A stretch of 64,000 nt of DNA from Hymenobacter sp. YIM 151858-1 (GTDB lineage: Bacteria > Bacteroidota > Bacteroidia > Cytophagales > Hymenobacteraceae). The translations under genes were made by a program, and so were the position numbers. The notes below the pieces were generated by a model. That model had not been told where the DNA came from. It made no database searches and saw nothing but the letters and a program-made list of their open reading frames with translations. Location: assembly GCF_025979705.1 (NCBI RefSeq), contig NZ_CP110136.1, forward strand, positions 1,488,001 through 1,552,000, given 5' to 3'. This document shows positions 8,910 to 18,217 of this stretch, piece by piece. How positions within the stretch are numbered: the first letter of the stretch is position 1; every line of letters starts with the position of its first letter.

Positions 8910-10142
8910 ATGTCTGATTTGAACGCGGCCAATCCGCACCCCGCCACCTCCGGCACGTTTGCCAACACCGCTGCCCCGCCCCCGCCAGCCGCCGATGACG
9001 ACGAGGAAGTCGACCAAACCACCAGCGTAGCCGACCGCGACGCCACCCGGCAGGCGCACATGAAAGGCGTGGGCGCCCGCCCGGGCACCCTCACGGTATC
9101 GGACGAGGCGCTGCCGCCTAGGTTGTTTTTGATGAGCTACGACACGGGCAGCTACGACGAATGCGAGTGCGCCAGCTACGACGAGCTGCTGCAACGCTTC
9201 CGGAGCCAGCCCGAGCGCCGCCACTGGATTGACGTGCGCGGCTACGGCGACGTGGAGCTGATGCGCCGCATCATGCAGGATTTCAGCCTGCACCCGCTGC
9301 AAATGGAAGACGTACTGGGCGACTACCAGCGCGCCAAAGTGGAGGTGAACGAAGACGGCCGCTTGTTCCTGGTGTCGCGCATGACGGAGTTCTCGCAGCA
9401 ACTCGAAATCGACGACGACCAGCTGAGCCTGTTCACGGGGCCCAACTACGTGCTCTCGTTTCAGGACGACTACGAAGACTGCCTCGACTCGGTGCGGCAG
9501 CGCATTCGCTCGGGCTACAGCCAGATAAAGCAGCGCCCCCCGCTGTACCTCGCCTACGCCCTCACCGACGTGGTGCTCGACCACTACTACCCCACCATGG
9601 CCGCCATCGGCGACTACATTGAGGAGCTGGAAAACGTGATTTTGCGCGGGCGCCCCAACAAGCGCCTGCTGGCCCGCATCCTGCAGATCAAGAAGGATAT
9701 CGTGCGCTTCCGGCGCCTGGTGTACCCCGAGCGCGAAAAAATTGCCGAGCTGCTGCGCATGCCCGACGAGATAGTGTCGGAGGACATGAAGGTGTTTTTC
9801 CGCGACTGCTACGACCACGCCATCCAGGCCCTCGACCTCACCGAGAGCTACCGCGAATCCGTATCGAGCCTCATCGACCTGTACATGTCGGACCAGAGCA
9901 ACCGCATGAACGAGGTAATGAAGGTGCTTACCATCATCAGCAGCATCTTCATCCCGCTGAGTTTTGTGGTGGGTTTGTACGGCATGAATTTCCAGCGCGA
10001 AAACCCCAACGGCGGCATCAACCCCCTGAACATGCCCGAGCTGTACCACCCGCTGGGCTACCCGGTGCTGCTGGGTATTTTGCTGATTATCGTTTCGGGC
10101 CAGCTCATTTACTTCTACAGAAAAGGCTGGCTAAGCAATTGA
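8910..10142 (+). CDS. corA: CorA-family divalent cation transporter
   Basis: A 410-residue inner-membrane channel for Mg2+/Co2+. The N-terminal 330 residues form the acidic, helix-rich cytoplasmic funnel. Two C-terminal membrane helices are joined by the signature loop YGMNF (GMN at 358-360), and the chain ends with a basic tail (RKGWLSN). The first 60 residues, rich in Ala/Pro/Asp, precede the conserved domain and look disordered. The ATG at 8910 is the first start in frame after the divergent spacer. A CCTAGG palindrome encodes Pro-Arg at 9117-9122. Confidence 0.92.
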   Translation: MSDLNAANPHPATSGTFANTAAPPPPAADDDEEVDQTTSVADRDATRQAHMKGVGARPGTLTVSDEALPPRLFLMSYDTGSYDECECASYDELLQRFRSQPERRHWIDVRGYGDVELMRRIMQDFSLHPLQMEDVLGDYQRAKVEVNEDGRLFLVSRMTEFSQQLEIDDDQLSLFTGPNYVLSFQDDYEDCLDSVRQRIRSGYSQIKQRPPLYLAYALTDVVLDHYYPTMAAIGDYIEELENVILRGRPNKRLLARILQIKKDIVRFRRLVYPEREKIAELLRMPDEIVSEDMKVFFRDCYDHAIQALDLTESYRESVSSLIDLYMSDQSNRMNEVMKVLTIISSIFIPLSFVVGLYGMNFQRENPNGGINPLNMPELYHPLGYPVLLGILLIIVSGQLIYFYRKGWLSN

Positions 10143-10153
10143 TAGTTTGCTGA

Positions 10154-11188
10154 TTATAGCTCTTTAAATATTTCGTTAGCAAGTACCGCCGCCACCTGGC
10201 TCAGGCGCTCGGCAACGCTGCCGGTAAGCACGATATAGGGTATGCCGAGCAGGCCCAGCTGCACCAGTACCGCCGCCTGGTGGAAGGCCTGCGCCGCGGC
10301 CGGCGCCCGGGTACCATCCTGCTCGAACGGAAAATCGGGGGCGCACACGAAGGTGTGCTGGTAGCGCGTGCGGGAGGCTTCGGCCAGGGTGTGCAGCTCC
10401 GGTTCGGCGCGGCCGTAGTAGGCGTACGAGTAGAAGAGCGTGGTAATGGCGTTGGTATCCACGAACAGCCAATGCCGGGCCTGCGGCAGGGCTTCGTCTT
10501 CGAGCGCGCGGTGGCGGTGGGCAATGCGCAGCAGGTCGTCGTAGGCCAAGTGGCCTTGCTGCTCTTCCCACAGCGTGCGGCCGTACTCGGGCACGTAGCG
10601 GGTGCCAAAGTGCTGGCCCAGGGCCGCCGCCAGCGTCGATTTGCCGGTGCTCTCGGCCCCGAGCAGTACCACGCGCTGCACGTAGCCGGGCGAGGCAAAA
10701 TGGGCCTGCACCACGGGGTGCAGCCAGTGGGTTTGGGCGTACACATCGGCGCGCACTTGCGTACCCGAAACGGGTACTTGCCGCCGGCTGGCATCCACCA
10801 ACACGTGCTTGGCCCCTAGGTGCGCGGCAAAGCCCGGCCCGTAGGCCTCGCTGCTGAACACCACATCGATGCGCACACCTAGGGCCGCCAGCCGCTGCCG
10901 CACCCATTCGCGGTGCGCGTAATCGGAGGCCGTATTGGGCGGCAAATCGTCTGTTTCGGGCCGAAAGTACCTGATGCGCAGCGGCGTAGCCCCAATGGCC
11001 GGGCCCTGCGGCTGGGCATAAATGGTTTCGAGCCAGTGGGCGCGCACCGGGGCCGGCATGCGCCCAGGGTCGGGGTTTGAGTACACCCACACGTGCAGCT
11101 CGTCGCACTGGGCGGCCGCGGCCTCCAGCAGGTACTGGTGCCCTAGGTGCAACGGGGCAAATTTGCCCACTACCAAGCCACGGCGCAT
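10154..11188 (-). CDS. nadR: NadR-like NMN adenylyltransferase / ribosylnicotinamide kinase
   Basis: A 344-residue bifunctional NAD salvage enzyme. Residues 1-150 form the nucleotidyltransferase: GKFAPLHLGH (8-17) holds the HxGH motif and SGTQVR (141-146) is the second signature. Residues 170-344 form a P-loop kinase with GAESTGKST (177-185). It lacks the N-terminal helix-turn-helix repressor domain of enterobacterial NadR, so it is catalytic only. The HxGH motif is itself encoded across a CCTAGG palindrome (11142-11147) that uses the rare Leu codon CTA. Convergent with corA. Confidence 0.88.
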   Translation of the reverse strand: MRRGLVVGKFAPLHLGHQYLLEAAAAQCDELHVWVYSNPDPGRMPAPVRAHWLETIYAQPQGPAIGATPLRIRYFRPETDDLPPNTASDYAHREWVRQRLAALGVRIDVVFSSEAYGPGFAAHLGAKHVLVDASRRQVPVSGTQVRADVYAQTHWLHPVVQAHFASPGYVQRVVLLGAESTGKSTLAAALGQHFGTRYVPEYGRTLWEEQQGHLAYDDLLRIAHRHRALEDEALPQARHWLFVDTNAITTLFYSYAYYGRAEPELHTLAEASRTRYQHTFVCAPDFPFEQDGTRAPAAAQAFHQAAVLVQLGLLGIPYIVLTGSVAERLSQVAAVLANEIFKEL

Positions 11189-11200
11189 CTAATCAGCGGG

Positions 11201-13939
11201 TTAGTTCATGCGCAGGGCGGTGCGGCGCAGCTCGCGGCCCACAATGCGGTACAGCTGGTACAGCCCGGCGCTGGCATCGAAGGTGAGGCCCACGTTGGCC
11301 GCGTTGCTATCAAACGGCTGCCCGCCCACCAGCTGGTAGCGCGAATCGTAGATGTAGGCTTTGCCGGGGCCGGTTTCGGTAAGCACCAGCACCTGCCGCC
11401 CCTCCGCGAAGCTGAACACCTGGCACGACTTGGGCGCCGAGGTAACAAAGCGCTGCTCGAGCAGGCGGCGCCCGGCGGCATCGAAAACAGCCACCCGGCC
11501 CTGCCCGTCGTCGCGCAGCACCACAAAGCGCGTTTTATCCTGATCGGGCACTACCTGAAAGGTACTGGTGCGGCTCCAGGTGGTGAGGCGGCGCCGCTGG
11601 GTAATATCACCGCTCAGGCTAAAGCTGATCAGCTCGCCGTGCTGGTTGACCACCGTAATGCGCGTGCGCCGCAGCGTGGGGCCGGTTTCCACGAAGCCGC
11701 CCGTGTGCAGCCGCGCCCCCAGGCTGATGGGGAAGCCCGGCAAAGTGTTGCCCTCGAGGTCGTAGGCGAAGATGTAGCCGTTTTCGAGCGGAGCCAGCAC
11801 CACGGTACGCCCCCCTACCCGCAGCAGCTGCGGGGCGGCGGCCAAGGCAAAATCGAGGCGCTTGGGCTGCCAAGCCGCCGGCGCGTTGCCGCGGGCGTTG
11901 AACAAGAACAAGCTCGAATACCGGTCGGCGGCCAGCAGATAGGCCGGTTGGCCGTCGGCAGCGGGCAAGCTGCTAATTGAGCCAAGCTGCACGGTGTCGG
12001 GCAGGTTCAGGGGGAAGTACGGCGCCATTTGCCCGCGTTCATCGAGCAGATGCAGGCGGTTGGGCGTGGCCAACAGCAGCCCGGGCCGCGCCCCGAACGC
12101 GCGCGGCAGCAAGCCCGGCGGGGCCACCAGCGGCGCCCCCAACGTATCGGACCAGGCCACGGTGTTGTCGGGCGTAACGTAGTGCAGGGCCCCGGTGCGG
12201 TCTTGCACCACGGTGGCCGGCGAGCGGCTGCCCTCGGTGGGCAACAGCACCGGCCCTAGGTCGGTAAGTCCGGCCTCGAAGCTGAGGCTGCTGCTGCTGC
12301 CATCGCGCGCCTGCGGCGTGGCCACGGCGGGCCCCACCGGCGGGTGGCGCAGCACCAGCTGCGTGTAGTACTGGCCGTTATCGGCGGGGGCAAACTGCAG
12401 CGCCACCTGCGGAAAGCGCTTGAACAGGGTTTCGTTGCGCAGCAGGCCGGCGCGGCGCTCCTCTACCAGCGCCCGCAGCAGCAGGTTCCAGGTATTGCGC
12501 GTGTCGAGCAGCAGGCTGAGGCGAGCCAGCGGCGTATTCTCCTGCAGAAAAGCCACCTGCGAGGGCGCACGGCTCCATACCTGGTCGGCGGCTATATCGG
12601 TGAGGTACGTGCGCAGGGCGGCGGCATCTTCCGCCAGCACGAGGTAGTCGCCTACCAAAGCCGTGGCCGCGCCACCACCCCCCGTGGCCCCGGTGGCAAA
12701 CAACGAACCTAGGAGCCGCTGAGCCAGCTGCGGCACCGGCGCCTGGTGCAGCTGATACGGCCCCACCCGCTCGAAGCTGGGGCTGGTATTGGTGCGCCGC
12801 CGCAGCAAACCCAGCCACTGCGCCGTGCGGGCGGCGTTGCGGCTGCGCACCAGCACCAGGCGCCCCGGCAGCACCCGCGCCGAGGGCGTAGCCAGGTAGC
12901 ACAAGGCCGCTTCGTCGTCGAGGGTGGCGGCGGTGCTGTCGATGAGGGCGGCGGCCAGCGTATCGGGGGCCGCTGCGCCGCGCGCAGTGCGCAGGGCCCG
13001 CGGCGAGGCGGCCAGGTGCAGCAGCACGGCCGTGCGGCTGCTCAGCACATCGGCCATGCGCAGGCGGCCGGCGGGCTGGCCGCGCAGTTGCTGGTGCAAG
13101 GAGCCGGCGGCCCGCTCTGGGTTCGAGAACCCGTTGAACAGCACCCGGTTACCGGTCAGCTTCATTTGCAGCATACCCTTGTCGCAGAGGCTGGCTACGG
13201 CCTCAAACTCGGCGCGCAGCTCGGGCCTAAAAAACACCTCCAGAAACGGCGGCAGCTGGCGGTAGTTCACCAGCACGGTCGCATCTACACCCTTGATTTT
13301 CAGGTAGTCGGTATCACCAAAGTCGGCTGCCACCGTGGGCTGGTTTTCGTGTTCGGTGCGCCGAACCACGGCTTCTACCAGCTCGGCGTTGGCGCTCAGC
13401 ACCAAGGTGTTGCGGTAATTGAAGTACGTAATACCCCCGCCGGTGCTGCGCTGCCTGATTTGCGTGAGCTGGGCGCCCTCGTAGGTGCGCTGGCTTACCT
13501 CGAATCGCGCATCGCGGCCAATGCCCTCTACCAGGGTGCGCACCTGCCGATGCTCGCGCACGCTGCTCACGGGCACCACGAACAGCAGATCGAAGCTGCG
13601 CGGCCCGGTTACGTGCACCGAGGTAAGCACGGTTTTGGTGCCCAAAAAACCCAGCACCGAGTTGCGCTTGCCGCCGCCCAGGCTATCGAGAAGGGCCACG
13701 TGCTCCTCCACCTGCTGAAAGTAGCTGAGCGTGGCCAGGTTGTCCCACAGTTGCGTTTCCTTGAGGTGGCGCACCAGCGTGCGGTGGTCGTGGGTGGCGG
13801 TTACCAGCACGGCGTCGTCGGGCACCAGGGCCCACAGGTCCACGGGAGTACGGGCCTCGGCCCGGCGGTAGTACACGTACGACGCCAGCGCCGAAAACAG
13901 CAGTAACCCCGAAAGCAAAACCAGTAGGCGTTGCGACAT
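11201..13939 (-). CDS. large envelope protein with C-terminal propeller-like repeats (DUF3352-like)
   Basis: A 912-residue protein of unknown function. It has an N-terminal uncleaved signal or anchor helix (LLVLLSGLLLFSALASYVYY). The next 530 residues begin VDLWALVPDDAVLVTATHD and include TYFNYRNTLVLSANAELVEA, as in DUF3352-type exported proteins. The last 350 residues show blade-like repeats (GAVHYVT-like, YLLAADRYSSLFLFNARG, GYIFAYDLEGNTLPGFPIS, GELISFSLSG), suggesting a PQQ/FG-GAP-like beta-propeller. It is probably periplasmic and anchored to the inner membrane. The start has a TACCTTTG box 26 nt upstream. It overlaps no neighbour and is divergent from the TPR gene. Confidence 0.7.
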   Translation of the reverse strand: MSQRLLVLLSGLLLFSALASYVYYRRAEARTPVDLWALVPDDAVLVTATHDHRTLVRHLKETQLWDNLATLSYFQQVEEHVALLDSLGGGKRNSVLGFLGTKTVLTSVHVTGPRSFDLLFVVPVSSVREHRQVRTLVEGIGRDARFEVSQRTYEGAQLTQIRQRSTGGGITYFNYRNTLVLSANAELVEAVVRRTEHENQPTVAADFGDTDYLKIKGVDATVLVNYRQLPPFLEVFFRPELRAEFEAVASLCDKGMLQMKLTGNRVLFNGFSNPERAAGSLHQQLRGQPAGRLRMADVLSSRTAVLLHLAASPRALRTARGAAAPDTLAAALIDSTAATLDDEAALCYLATPSARVLPGRLVLVRSRNAARTAQWLGLLRRRTNTSPSFERVGPYQLHQAPVPQLAQRLLGSLFATGATGGGGAATALVGDYLVLAEDAAALRTYLTDIAADQVWSRAPSQVAFLQENTPLARLSLLLDTRNTWNLLLRALVEERRAGLLRNETLFKRFPQVALQFAPADNGQYYTQLVLRHPPVGPAVATPQARDGSSSSLSFEAGLTDLGPVLLPTEGSRSPATVVQDRTGALHYVTPDNTVAWSDTLGAPLVAPPGLLPRAFGARPGLLLATPNRLHLLDERGQMAPYFPLNLPDTVQLGSISSLPAADGQPAYLLAADRYSSLFLFNARGNAPAAWQPKRLDFALAAAPQLLRVGGRTVVLAPLENGYIFAYDLEGNTLPGFPISLGARLHTGGFVETGPTLRRTRITVVNQHGELISFSLSGDITQRRRLTTWSRTSTFQVVPDQDKTRFVVLRDDGQGRVAVFDAAGRRLLEQRFVTSAPKSCQVFSFAEGRQVLVLTETGPGKAYIYDSRYQLVGGQPFDSNAANVGLTFDASAGLYQLYRIVGRELRRTALRMN

Positions 13940-13965
13940 GCAGTATCAATCAGGAACAACGGCGG

Positions 13966-13973
13966 CAAAGGTA
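13966..13973 (-). promoter_or_regulatory. -7 promoter box TACCTTTG, 912-aa gene
   Basis: Exact minus-strand TAnnTTTG match, 26 nt before the ATG at 13939. It forms a divergent pair with 14036-14043. Confidence 0.6.
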
Positions 13974-14035
13974 GGTATTCAGGGCGCGGCGGCCGAAAGT
14001 TGAGCACGGCCCATGTAGCCGCTACGCCTGCGGTA

Positions 14036-14043
14036 TACCTTTG
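14036..14043 (+). promoter_or_regulatory. -7 promoter box TACCTTTG, TPR gene
   Basis: Exact TAnnTTTG match, 35 nt before the ATG at 14079. No good -33 element was seen. Confidence 0.55.
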
Positions 14044-14078
14044 CAAGCCTACACTACTGCCTTCCCCTTCATTTGCCT

Positions 14079-15059
14079 ATGCGTTGGAATCTTACGCCCT
14101 ATTATTCGCTACGTTTTACCCTATGCAAGCTGTTGGTGCTGATGGTCGGCCTAGGGCTTGCGTTGCCTGCCGCGGCTCAGCGCTTTTCGAATCCGCTGGC
14201 GGCTGTTAAACCGGCGCTGCAACGAAAGCTGATCAAAGAAGAATATGCCGAGGCCTTGACCGAGCTGAATCGGCTGTTGCAAACCGACAGCCTGAACCCC
14301 AATTATTTGTACTTGCGAGCCGAATGCCGAATGTTCTTCAAGGAACACGAAGCTGCTCTGCTCGACTATAACAAGGCCGAGCGTTTCGCCCCAAACGACG
14401 GGCTGCTGTTGGCCTCGCGTGGGGCTGCGTTCATGCATCTGCGGCGCTTTCCCGAAGCCCTGACCGATTTAAACCACGCTGCCGCTACGCATCCGAGGCA
14501 GCCGCTCGTTTTTCTGTACCGCGGGGTTTGCCGGCTGTATACCAACGACCTGCCCGGTGCATTGCTCGACCTGAACAAGGCCGTTGAATTTGGCCCCAAC
14601 GAGGAGGAAGTTTGGACGTACCGCTGCATCGTGCAGATGGTTGCTGGCCGGTACACCGAGGCCAAGTTCAGCAGCTCCGAGCAAATCCGGCGTCATCCTA
14701 AAGACCCTTGCGGCTACGCCAACCGGGCCCTGTTGCAGCTGATTGCCAACAACACCACCCAAGCGCAACAAGATGCCGAACAAGCACTTAAGCTTAAGCC
14801 TGCCGATGAGCAGCTGCAGCTTATTAGTGCCTTTGTAGCCGAAAAGAGCGGCCAACAGGCTCAAGCGCAGCAACTCTACAATGAGCTAGCCGCCAAAGCA
14901 ACCAGCAAAGGCTGGCTGTACCTCGAGCGCGGCGACTTACACATGCAAACCGGCAACATTACCGATGCTACTGCGGATTGGCAGCGTGCCGCCGACCTAG
15001 GCAATTCCGAAGCCGCTCAGCGTATCAGCGCCGGCTTTCAGGCTCCGCTTACCAAATAG
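14079..15059 (+). CDS. exported tetratricopeptide-repeat protein
   Basis: A 326-residue protein. Residues 14-38 form a cleavable signal peptide (hydrophobic LCKLLVLMVGLGLALPAAAQ with an A-x-A type site). About seven 34-residue TPR units follow, for example YAEALTELNRLLQTDSLNPN, HEAALLDYNKAERFAPNDG, FPEALTDLNHAAATHPRQP and NITDATADWQRAADLGNSEA. It is likely a periplasmic protein-protein interaction scaffold. ATG at 14079 is preferred over TTG at 14073. The coding sequence is noticeably less G+C-rich than its neighbours (codons such as AAC/AAT and CTT are mixed). The next gene, a permease, follows closely on the same strand. Confidence 0.85.
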   Translation: MRWNLTPYYSLRFTLCKLLVLMVGLGLALPAAAQRFSNPLAAVKPALQRKLIKEEYAEALTELNRLLQTDSLNPNYLYLRAECRMFFKEHEAALLDYNKAERFAPNDGLLLASRGAAFMHLRRFPEALTDLNHAAATHPRQPLVFLYRGVCRLYTNDLPGALLDLNKAVEFGPNEEEVWTYRCIVQMVAGRYTEAKFSSSEQIRRHPKDPCGYANRALLQLIANNTTQAQQDAEQALKLKPADEQLQLISAFVAEKSGQQAQAQQLYNELAAKATSKGWLYLERGDLHMQTGNITDATADWQRAADLGNSEAAQRISAGFQAPLTK

Positions 15060-15152
15060 TTGGATGGCGCTGGGCTTAACCTAGGTGCAAGCAGCGCTAG
15101 GATTTGTACCCAAACCTCTATATTCCTGCCCCATTTCACCTCCACCAGTTGC

Positions 15153-16676
15153 ATGAGCGAACAACAAGGCCACTTTCAGCGGGCCATCGGGCTGTTTGAT
15201 GCCATTATGATTGTAACCGGCAGCATGATCGGCTCCGGTATTTTTATTGTTTCGGCCGACATCGGCCGGCAGGTTGGCTCCAGCGGCTGGCTGCTGGTGG
15301 TGTGGCTGCTTACGGGCGTTATCACGCTGGCCGGGGCCGTGAGCTACGGCGAGCTGGCCTCCATGTTCCCCAAAGTGGGCGGCCAGTACGTGTACCTCAA
15401 AGAAGCCTACAATAAGCTAATTGCCTTTCTCTATGGCTGGTCGCTCTTTCTGGTGATTCAGACCGGGGTAATTGCCGCGGTAGCCGTGGCGTTTGCCAAG
15501 TTCACGGGGGTGCTTGTGCCATGGTTCAGCGTGAAAAACGTGCTGTTCAGCGCCGGCCCCGTGTCGTTGCCGCTCATCGGCGACTACACCTTCGAGTTCA
15601 GCAGCGTGCAGTTGCTGGCTATTCTGCTGATTGTGGGCATCACGGCCATCAACGCCCGGGGCGTGCGGGCCGGCAAGCTCATCCAGAACGTGCTGGGCAG
15701 CACCAAGCTGGTGGCGCTGGCGCTGCTGATTTTGGGCGGCCTCACGCTGGGGCTGAACGCCGAAGCCGTGCAGGCCAACTTCTCGAACATGTGGCAGCAA
15801 ATGAGCTTTCCGCCCCCCGGCGAAAGCTGGCTCCCTAGGTCGCTGAGCACGGGCGGGCTGGTGGTGGCCATCGGCATGGCCATGACGGGCTCCCTGTTCT
15901 CCTCCGACTCCTGGAACAACATCGGTTTCGCGGGCGAAGAAATCAAGAACCCCGAGCGCACGCTGGTGCGCAGCATGGCCATCGGCACGGCCATCGTAAC
16001 GGCGCTCTACATCCTCTCGAACGTGGTGTACCTGCTGGTGCTGCCGCTGCAAGGCTCGCCCGATGCCACCACCATTGCCGGCCGCGGCATTATGTACGCC
16101 ACCGACGACCGCGTGGCCACCGCCGTGGCCGAGCACGTGCTGGGCCCCTCGGGCGCGGTGGTGCTGGCGGTGCTCATCATGCTCAGCACGTTCGGGGCCA
16201 ACAACGGCATCATCCTGTCGGGGGCCCGCGCCTACTTTGCCATGGCCAAAGACGGGCTGTTTTTCCCCGGCCTGGCTCGCCTGAACGCGGCCGGCGTGCC
16301 TGCCCGCGCCCTGTGGGCCCAGTGCCTGTGGGCCTGCCTGCTGTGCCTGAGCGGCTCGTACGGGCAGTTGCTGAACTACGTGATGTTCTCGGTGATCCTG
16401 TTCTACGTCATCACCATCGTGGGCATTTTTGTGCTGCGCCGCACGCGGCCCGAGGCCCCGCGCCCCTACCGCGCCTGGGGCTACCCGGTGCTGCCGGCCA
16501 TTTATGTGCTGCTGGCCAGCATGTTCTGCCTGATTTTGCTGTTTGCCGAGCCTACCGCCGAATTCTCGCGGCGCGGGCTGCTGCTTGTGGCTTTGGGCGT
16601 GCCGGTGTACTTCTTCTTCGGGCACCGCTTTGCGGGCACCGCCACCGAAAAGGCCAAGGAGAAAACCACCACCTAG
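15153..16676 (+). CDS. APC-family amino acid permease
   Basis: A 507-residue secondary transporter with about twelve hydrophobic helices. The N-terminal motif IMIVTGSMIGSGIFIVSADI is the unwound substrate-binding helix 1 of APC transporters (GS-x-IGSGIF), followed by SYGELASMFPKVGGQYVYLK. It probably imports or exchanges amino acids; the substrate is not determined. ATG at 15153 (MSEQQGHFQRAI) fits the family start, and the 31 upstream residues of open frame are not family-like. The stop (16674-16676) is the TAG of a CCTAGG palindrome, and a long terminator hairpin follows. Confidence 0.88.
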   Translation: MSEQQGHFQRAIGLFDAIMIVTGSMIGSGIFIVSADIGRQVGSSGWLLVVWLLTGVITLAGAVSYGELASMFPKVGGQYVYLKEAYNKLIAFLYGWSLFLVIQTGVIAAVAVAFAKFTGVLVPWFSVKNVLFSAGPVSLPLIGDYTFEFSSVQLLAILLIVGITAINARGVRAGKLIQNVLGSTKLVALALLILGGLTLGLNAEAVQANFSNMWQQMSFPPPGESWLPRSLSTGGLVVAIGMAMTGSLFSSDSWNNIGFAGEEIKNPERTLVRSMAIGTAIVTALYILSNVVYLLVLPLQGSPDATTIAGRGIMYATDDRVATAVAEHVLGPSGAVVLAVLIMLSTFGANNGIILSGARAYFAMAKDGLFFPGLARLNAAGVPARALWAQCLWACLLCLSGSYGQLLNYVMFSVILFYVITIVGIFVLRRTRPEAPRPYRAWGYPVLPAIYVLLASMFCLILLFAEPTAEFSRRGLLLVALGVPVYFFFGHRFAGTATEKAKEKTTT

Positions 16677-16699
16677 GGCTGACCTTGCTCCCCTCAACG

Positions 16700-16745
16700 C
16701 AAACACAACGGCCGCTTGCCCCAGGGCAAGCGGCCGTTGTGTTTG
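16700..16745. terminator. long terminator hairpin after permease gene
   Basis: Two perfectly complementary 22-nt arms (16700-16721 and 16724-16745) with almost no loop, ending in GTGTTTG. It lies between convergent genes. Confidence 0.7.
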
Positions 16746-16838
16746 CACCCGGCACCTGTGTTGCCAGGCCCTAGGTGCTTGCGCAAGCTTACCCAACAGG
16801 CAGCACCGCAAGCTCCGGCCAATAGCGCCCAAAAACAG

Positions 16839-16884
16839 GCACGCCACCCGCGCGGCTTCCGAAGAAACCACCCGGATGGCGTGC
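16839..16884 (-). terminator. candidate terminator, 232-aa gene
   Basis: An imperfect stem (left arm from 16839, right arm ending 16884, one mismatch in 11) lies just past the stop of the minus-strand gene. It lacks a clear U-tract. Confidence 0.35.
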
Positions 16885-16900
16885 GTTGCACATGCTAGCC

Positions 16901-17599
16901 TTAGCGCCGACGGCGGGTCGATTTCTCGCTCGGTACCAGGGTTACGTTCATGGCCTGATCGGAGCGGCTGCGCATTTCCTGGTCTTCGTAGCCGCCGTAG
17001 CCGTACACCAGCGTGTTGTCGCCGGCGGGTACCTCCACGGCGTACTTCCCGTTCTGGTCGGTGCTCACCACCTTGCGCGTGGCTTTCACATACACCGTGG
17101 CCCCGGCCAGGGGGCGGCCGTTCTCATCCAGCACGCGGCCGGCCAGCGTAACGGTGCGGGGGGCTTCTTCAACCACTGGAGCAGCGGGCTCGGGGGCGGC
17201 CACGGGCTCGGCCTCTACCGCCGGAGCAGCTACCTCAGTTGCCGGAGCGCCTGGCTGGGCTGCCACAGCAGCCGTTTTGGGCCGAACCACCGGCTTTAGC
17301 GGGGTTTTGGAAGCCACGGCTTTGTCGGCTTCCTCCTCGGTTTCCGCCTTTGGTGCTTCGGCGGGCTTTTCGGCTTCGCGGGTGCCCACTACGCTCGCGC
17401 CCATCAGCTCGAACGAGGGCATTTGGCCGTTGGCGATACGCTCGCGGTTTTCGGCCGGTACAAAGGCAATAGCGGCGCCAATCATCAGCACTACTGCGCC
17501 GGCTATCATCCCGAGCTTGCGGTTGCCCGAATCCAACGAGGCCTCCTCGTCGAAATCAGCTTGCTGCTCGGTATTATTTGGTTCGTAATCAACTTTCAT
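16901..17599 (-). CDS. membrane protein with carboxypeptidase-regulatory-like domain
   Basis: A 232-residue protein. Residues 1-30 are acidic and cytoplasmic. A single membrane helix follows (KLGMIAGAVVLMIGAAIAFV), then a 95-residue linker rich in Ala, Pro, Glu and Val. The C-terminus carries a CarboxypepD_reg-like beta domain (VTLAGRVLDENGRPLAGATV ... STDQNGKYAVEVPAGDNTLV), as found at the N-terminus of SusC-like proteins, then a basic RRRR tail. It is a probable type II membrane protein with the beta domain in the periplasm. ATG at 17599 (MKVDYEPNN) is chosen over the longer open frame, whose extra residues are basic and have no domain. Function unknown. Confidence 0.7.
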   Translation of the reverse strand: MKVDYEPNNTEQQADFDEEASLDSGNRKLGMIAGAVVLMIGAAIAFVPAENRERIANGQMPSFELMGASVVGTREAEKPAEAPKAETEEEADKAVASKTPLKPVVRPKTAAVAAQPGAPATEVAAPAVEAEPVAAPEPAAPVVEEAPRTVTLAGRVLDENGRPLAGATVYVKATRKVVSTDQNGKYAVEVPAGDNTLVYGYGGYEDQEMRSRSDQAMNVTLVPSEKSTRRRR

Positions 17600-17745
17600 A
17601 GGCAATTGAGCTGTAGGTGGTAAGATGAGTGGGAGAAAAGTAGAACGGATCAAGCGCAGCCGAACAGCGCCGGCGCGCTTGGTGCTAAATTTATTGAGCA
17701 AATAATATTAAACCGCAAAACTGCAATAACATTTTGCGCACAAAA

Positions 17746-17776
17746 AAGCCCCGCCGCCACAAGGGCAACGGGGCTT
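17746..17776 (-). terminator. intrinsic terminator, 139-aa gene
   Basis: An 8-bp stem (17746-17753 with 17769-17776) is followed on the minus strand by a run of T (plus-strand AAAAAA at 17742-17747). Confidence 0.8.
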
Positions 17777-17797
17777 GCTAATCAGGGGGTTGGCGGG

Positions 17798-18217
17798 CTA
17801 GTCCTGGGCGGGGTTGCTGGGGCCGCTGGGGGCTTTGTCGCCAAACTTTTGCTCGCGGGTGCGCAGGTTGGCTTCGTAGTCGAGCTCGTAGCTGCCTTCT
17901 ACCTCGTGGCCGGGGCCCTGCACTTTGCCGGGGTCGGTGTCGTGGTCGTTGCCGCCGTAGGGCGTAATGTCGTCGCCGCCGATGTGCAGGTTTTCGAGCT
18001 GATCCATCTGGCCGGTGCGCTGGCTGTAGCCGTTGGCGCCGGCGTTGCGGTAGGCGGTGGGGTCTTTGTCGACGTCGGTGTTGTTGTTGACGATCTGCTC
18101 AAAGTCGCGCTCCTGCTCCTGCTGCTCATCGCGCCTGGCCACGTTTTTCTGACGCTTGATTTGTTCGTTTTCGTCGCCTTCGGTTCCTTCGACGTTAAAG
18201 TTCAATGGGTTAGGCAT
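17798..18217 (-). CDS. small charged hypothetical protein
   Basis: A 139-residue, very hydrophilic protein rich in Asp, Glu, Gln, Asn and Gly, with no membrane segment, Cys or catalytic motif. It begins MPNPLNFNVEGTEGDENEQI and has the predicted disordered stretch QQEQERDFEQIVNNNTDV. It was not recognised as a known family; composition suggests an intrinsically disordered or stress-type protein. It has its own terminator. The 321 bp between its ATG and the divergent 77-residue gene is probably its promoter region, though no clear -7 box was found. Confidence 0.65.
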   Translation of the reverse strand: MPNPLNFNVEGTEGDENEQIKRQKNVARRDEQQEQERDFEQIVNNNTDVDKDPTAYRNAGANGYSQRTGQMDQLENLHIGGDDITPYGGNDHDTDPGKVQGPGHEVEGSYELDYEANLRTREQKFGDKAPSGPSNPAQD

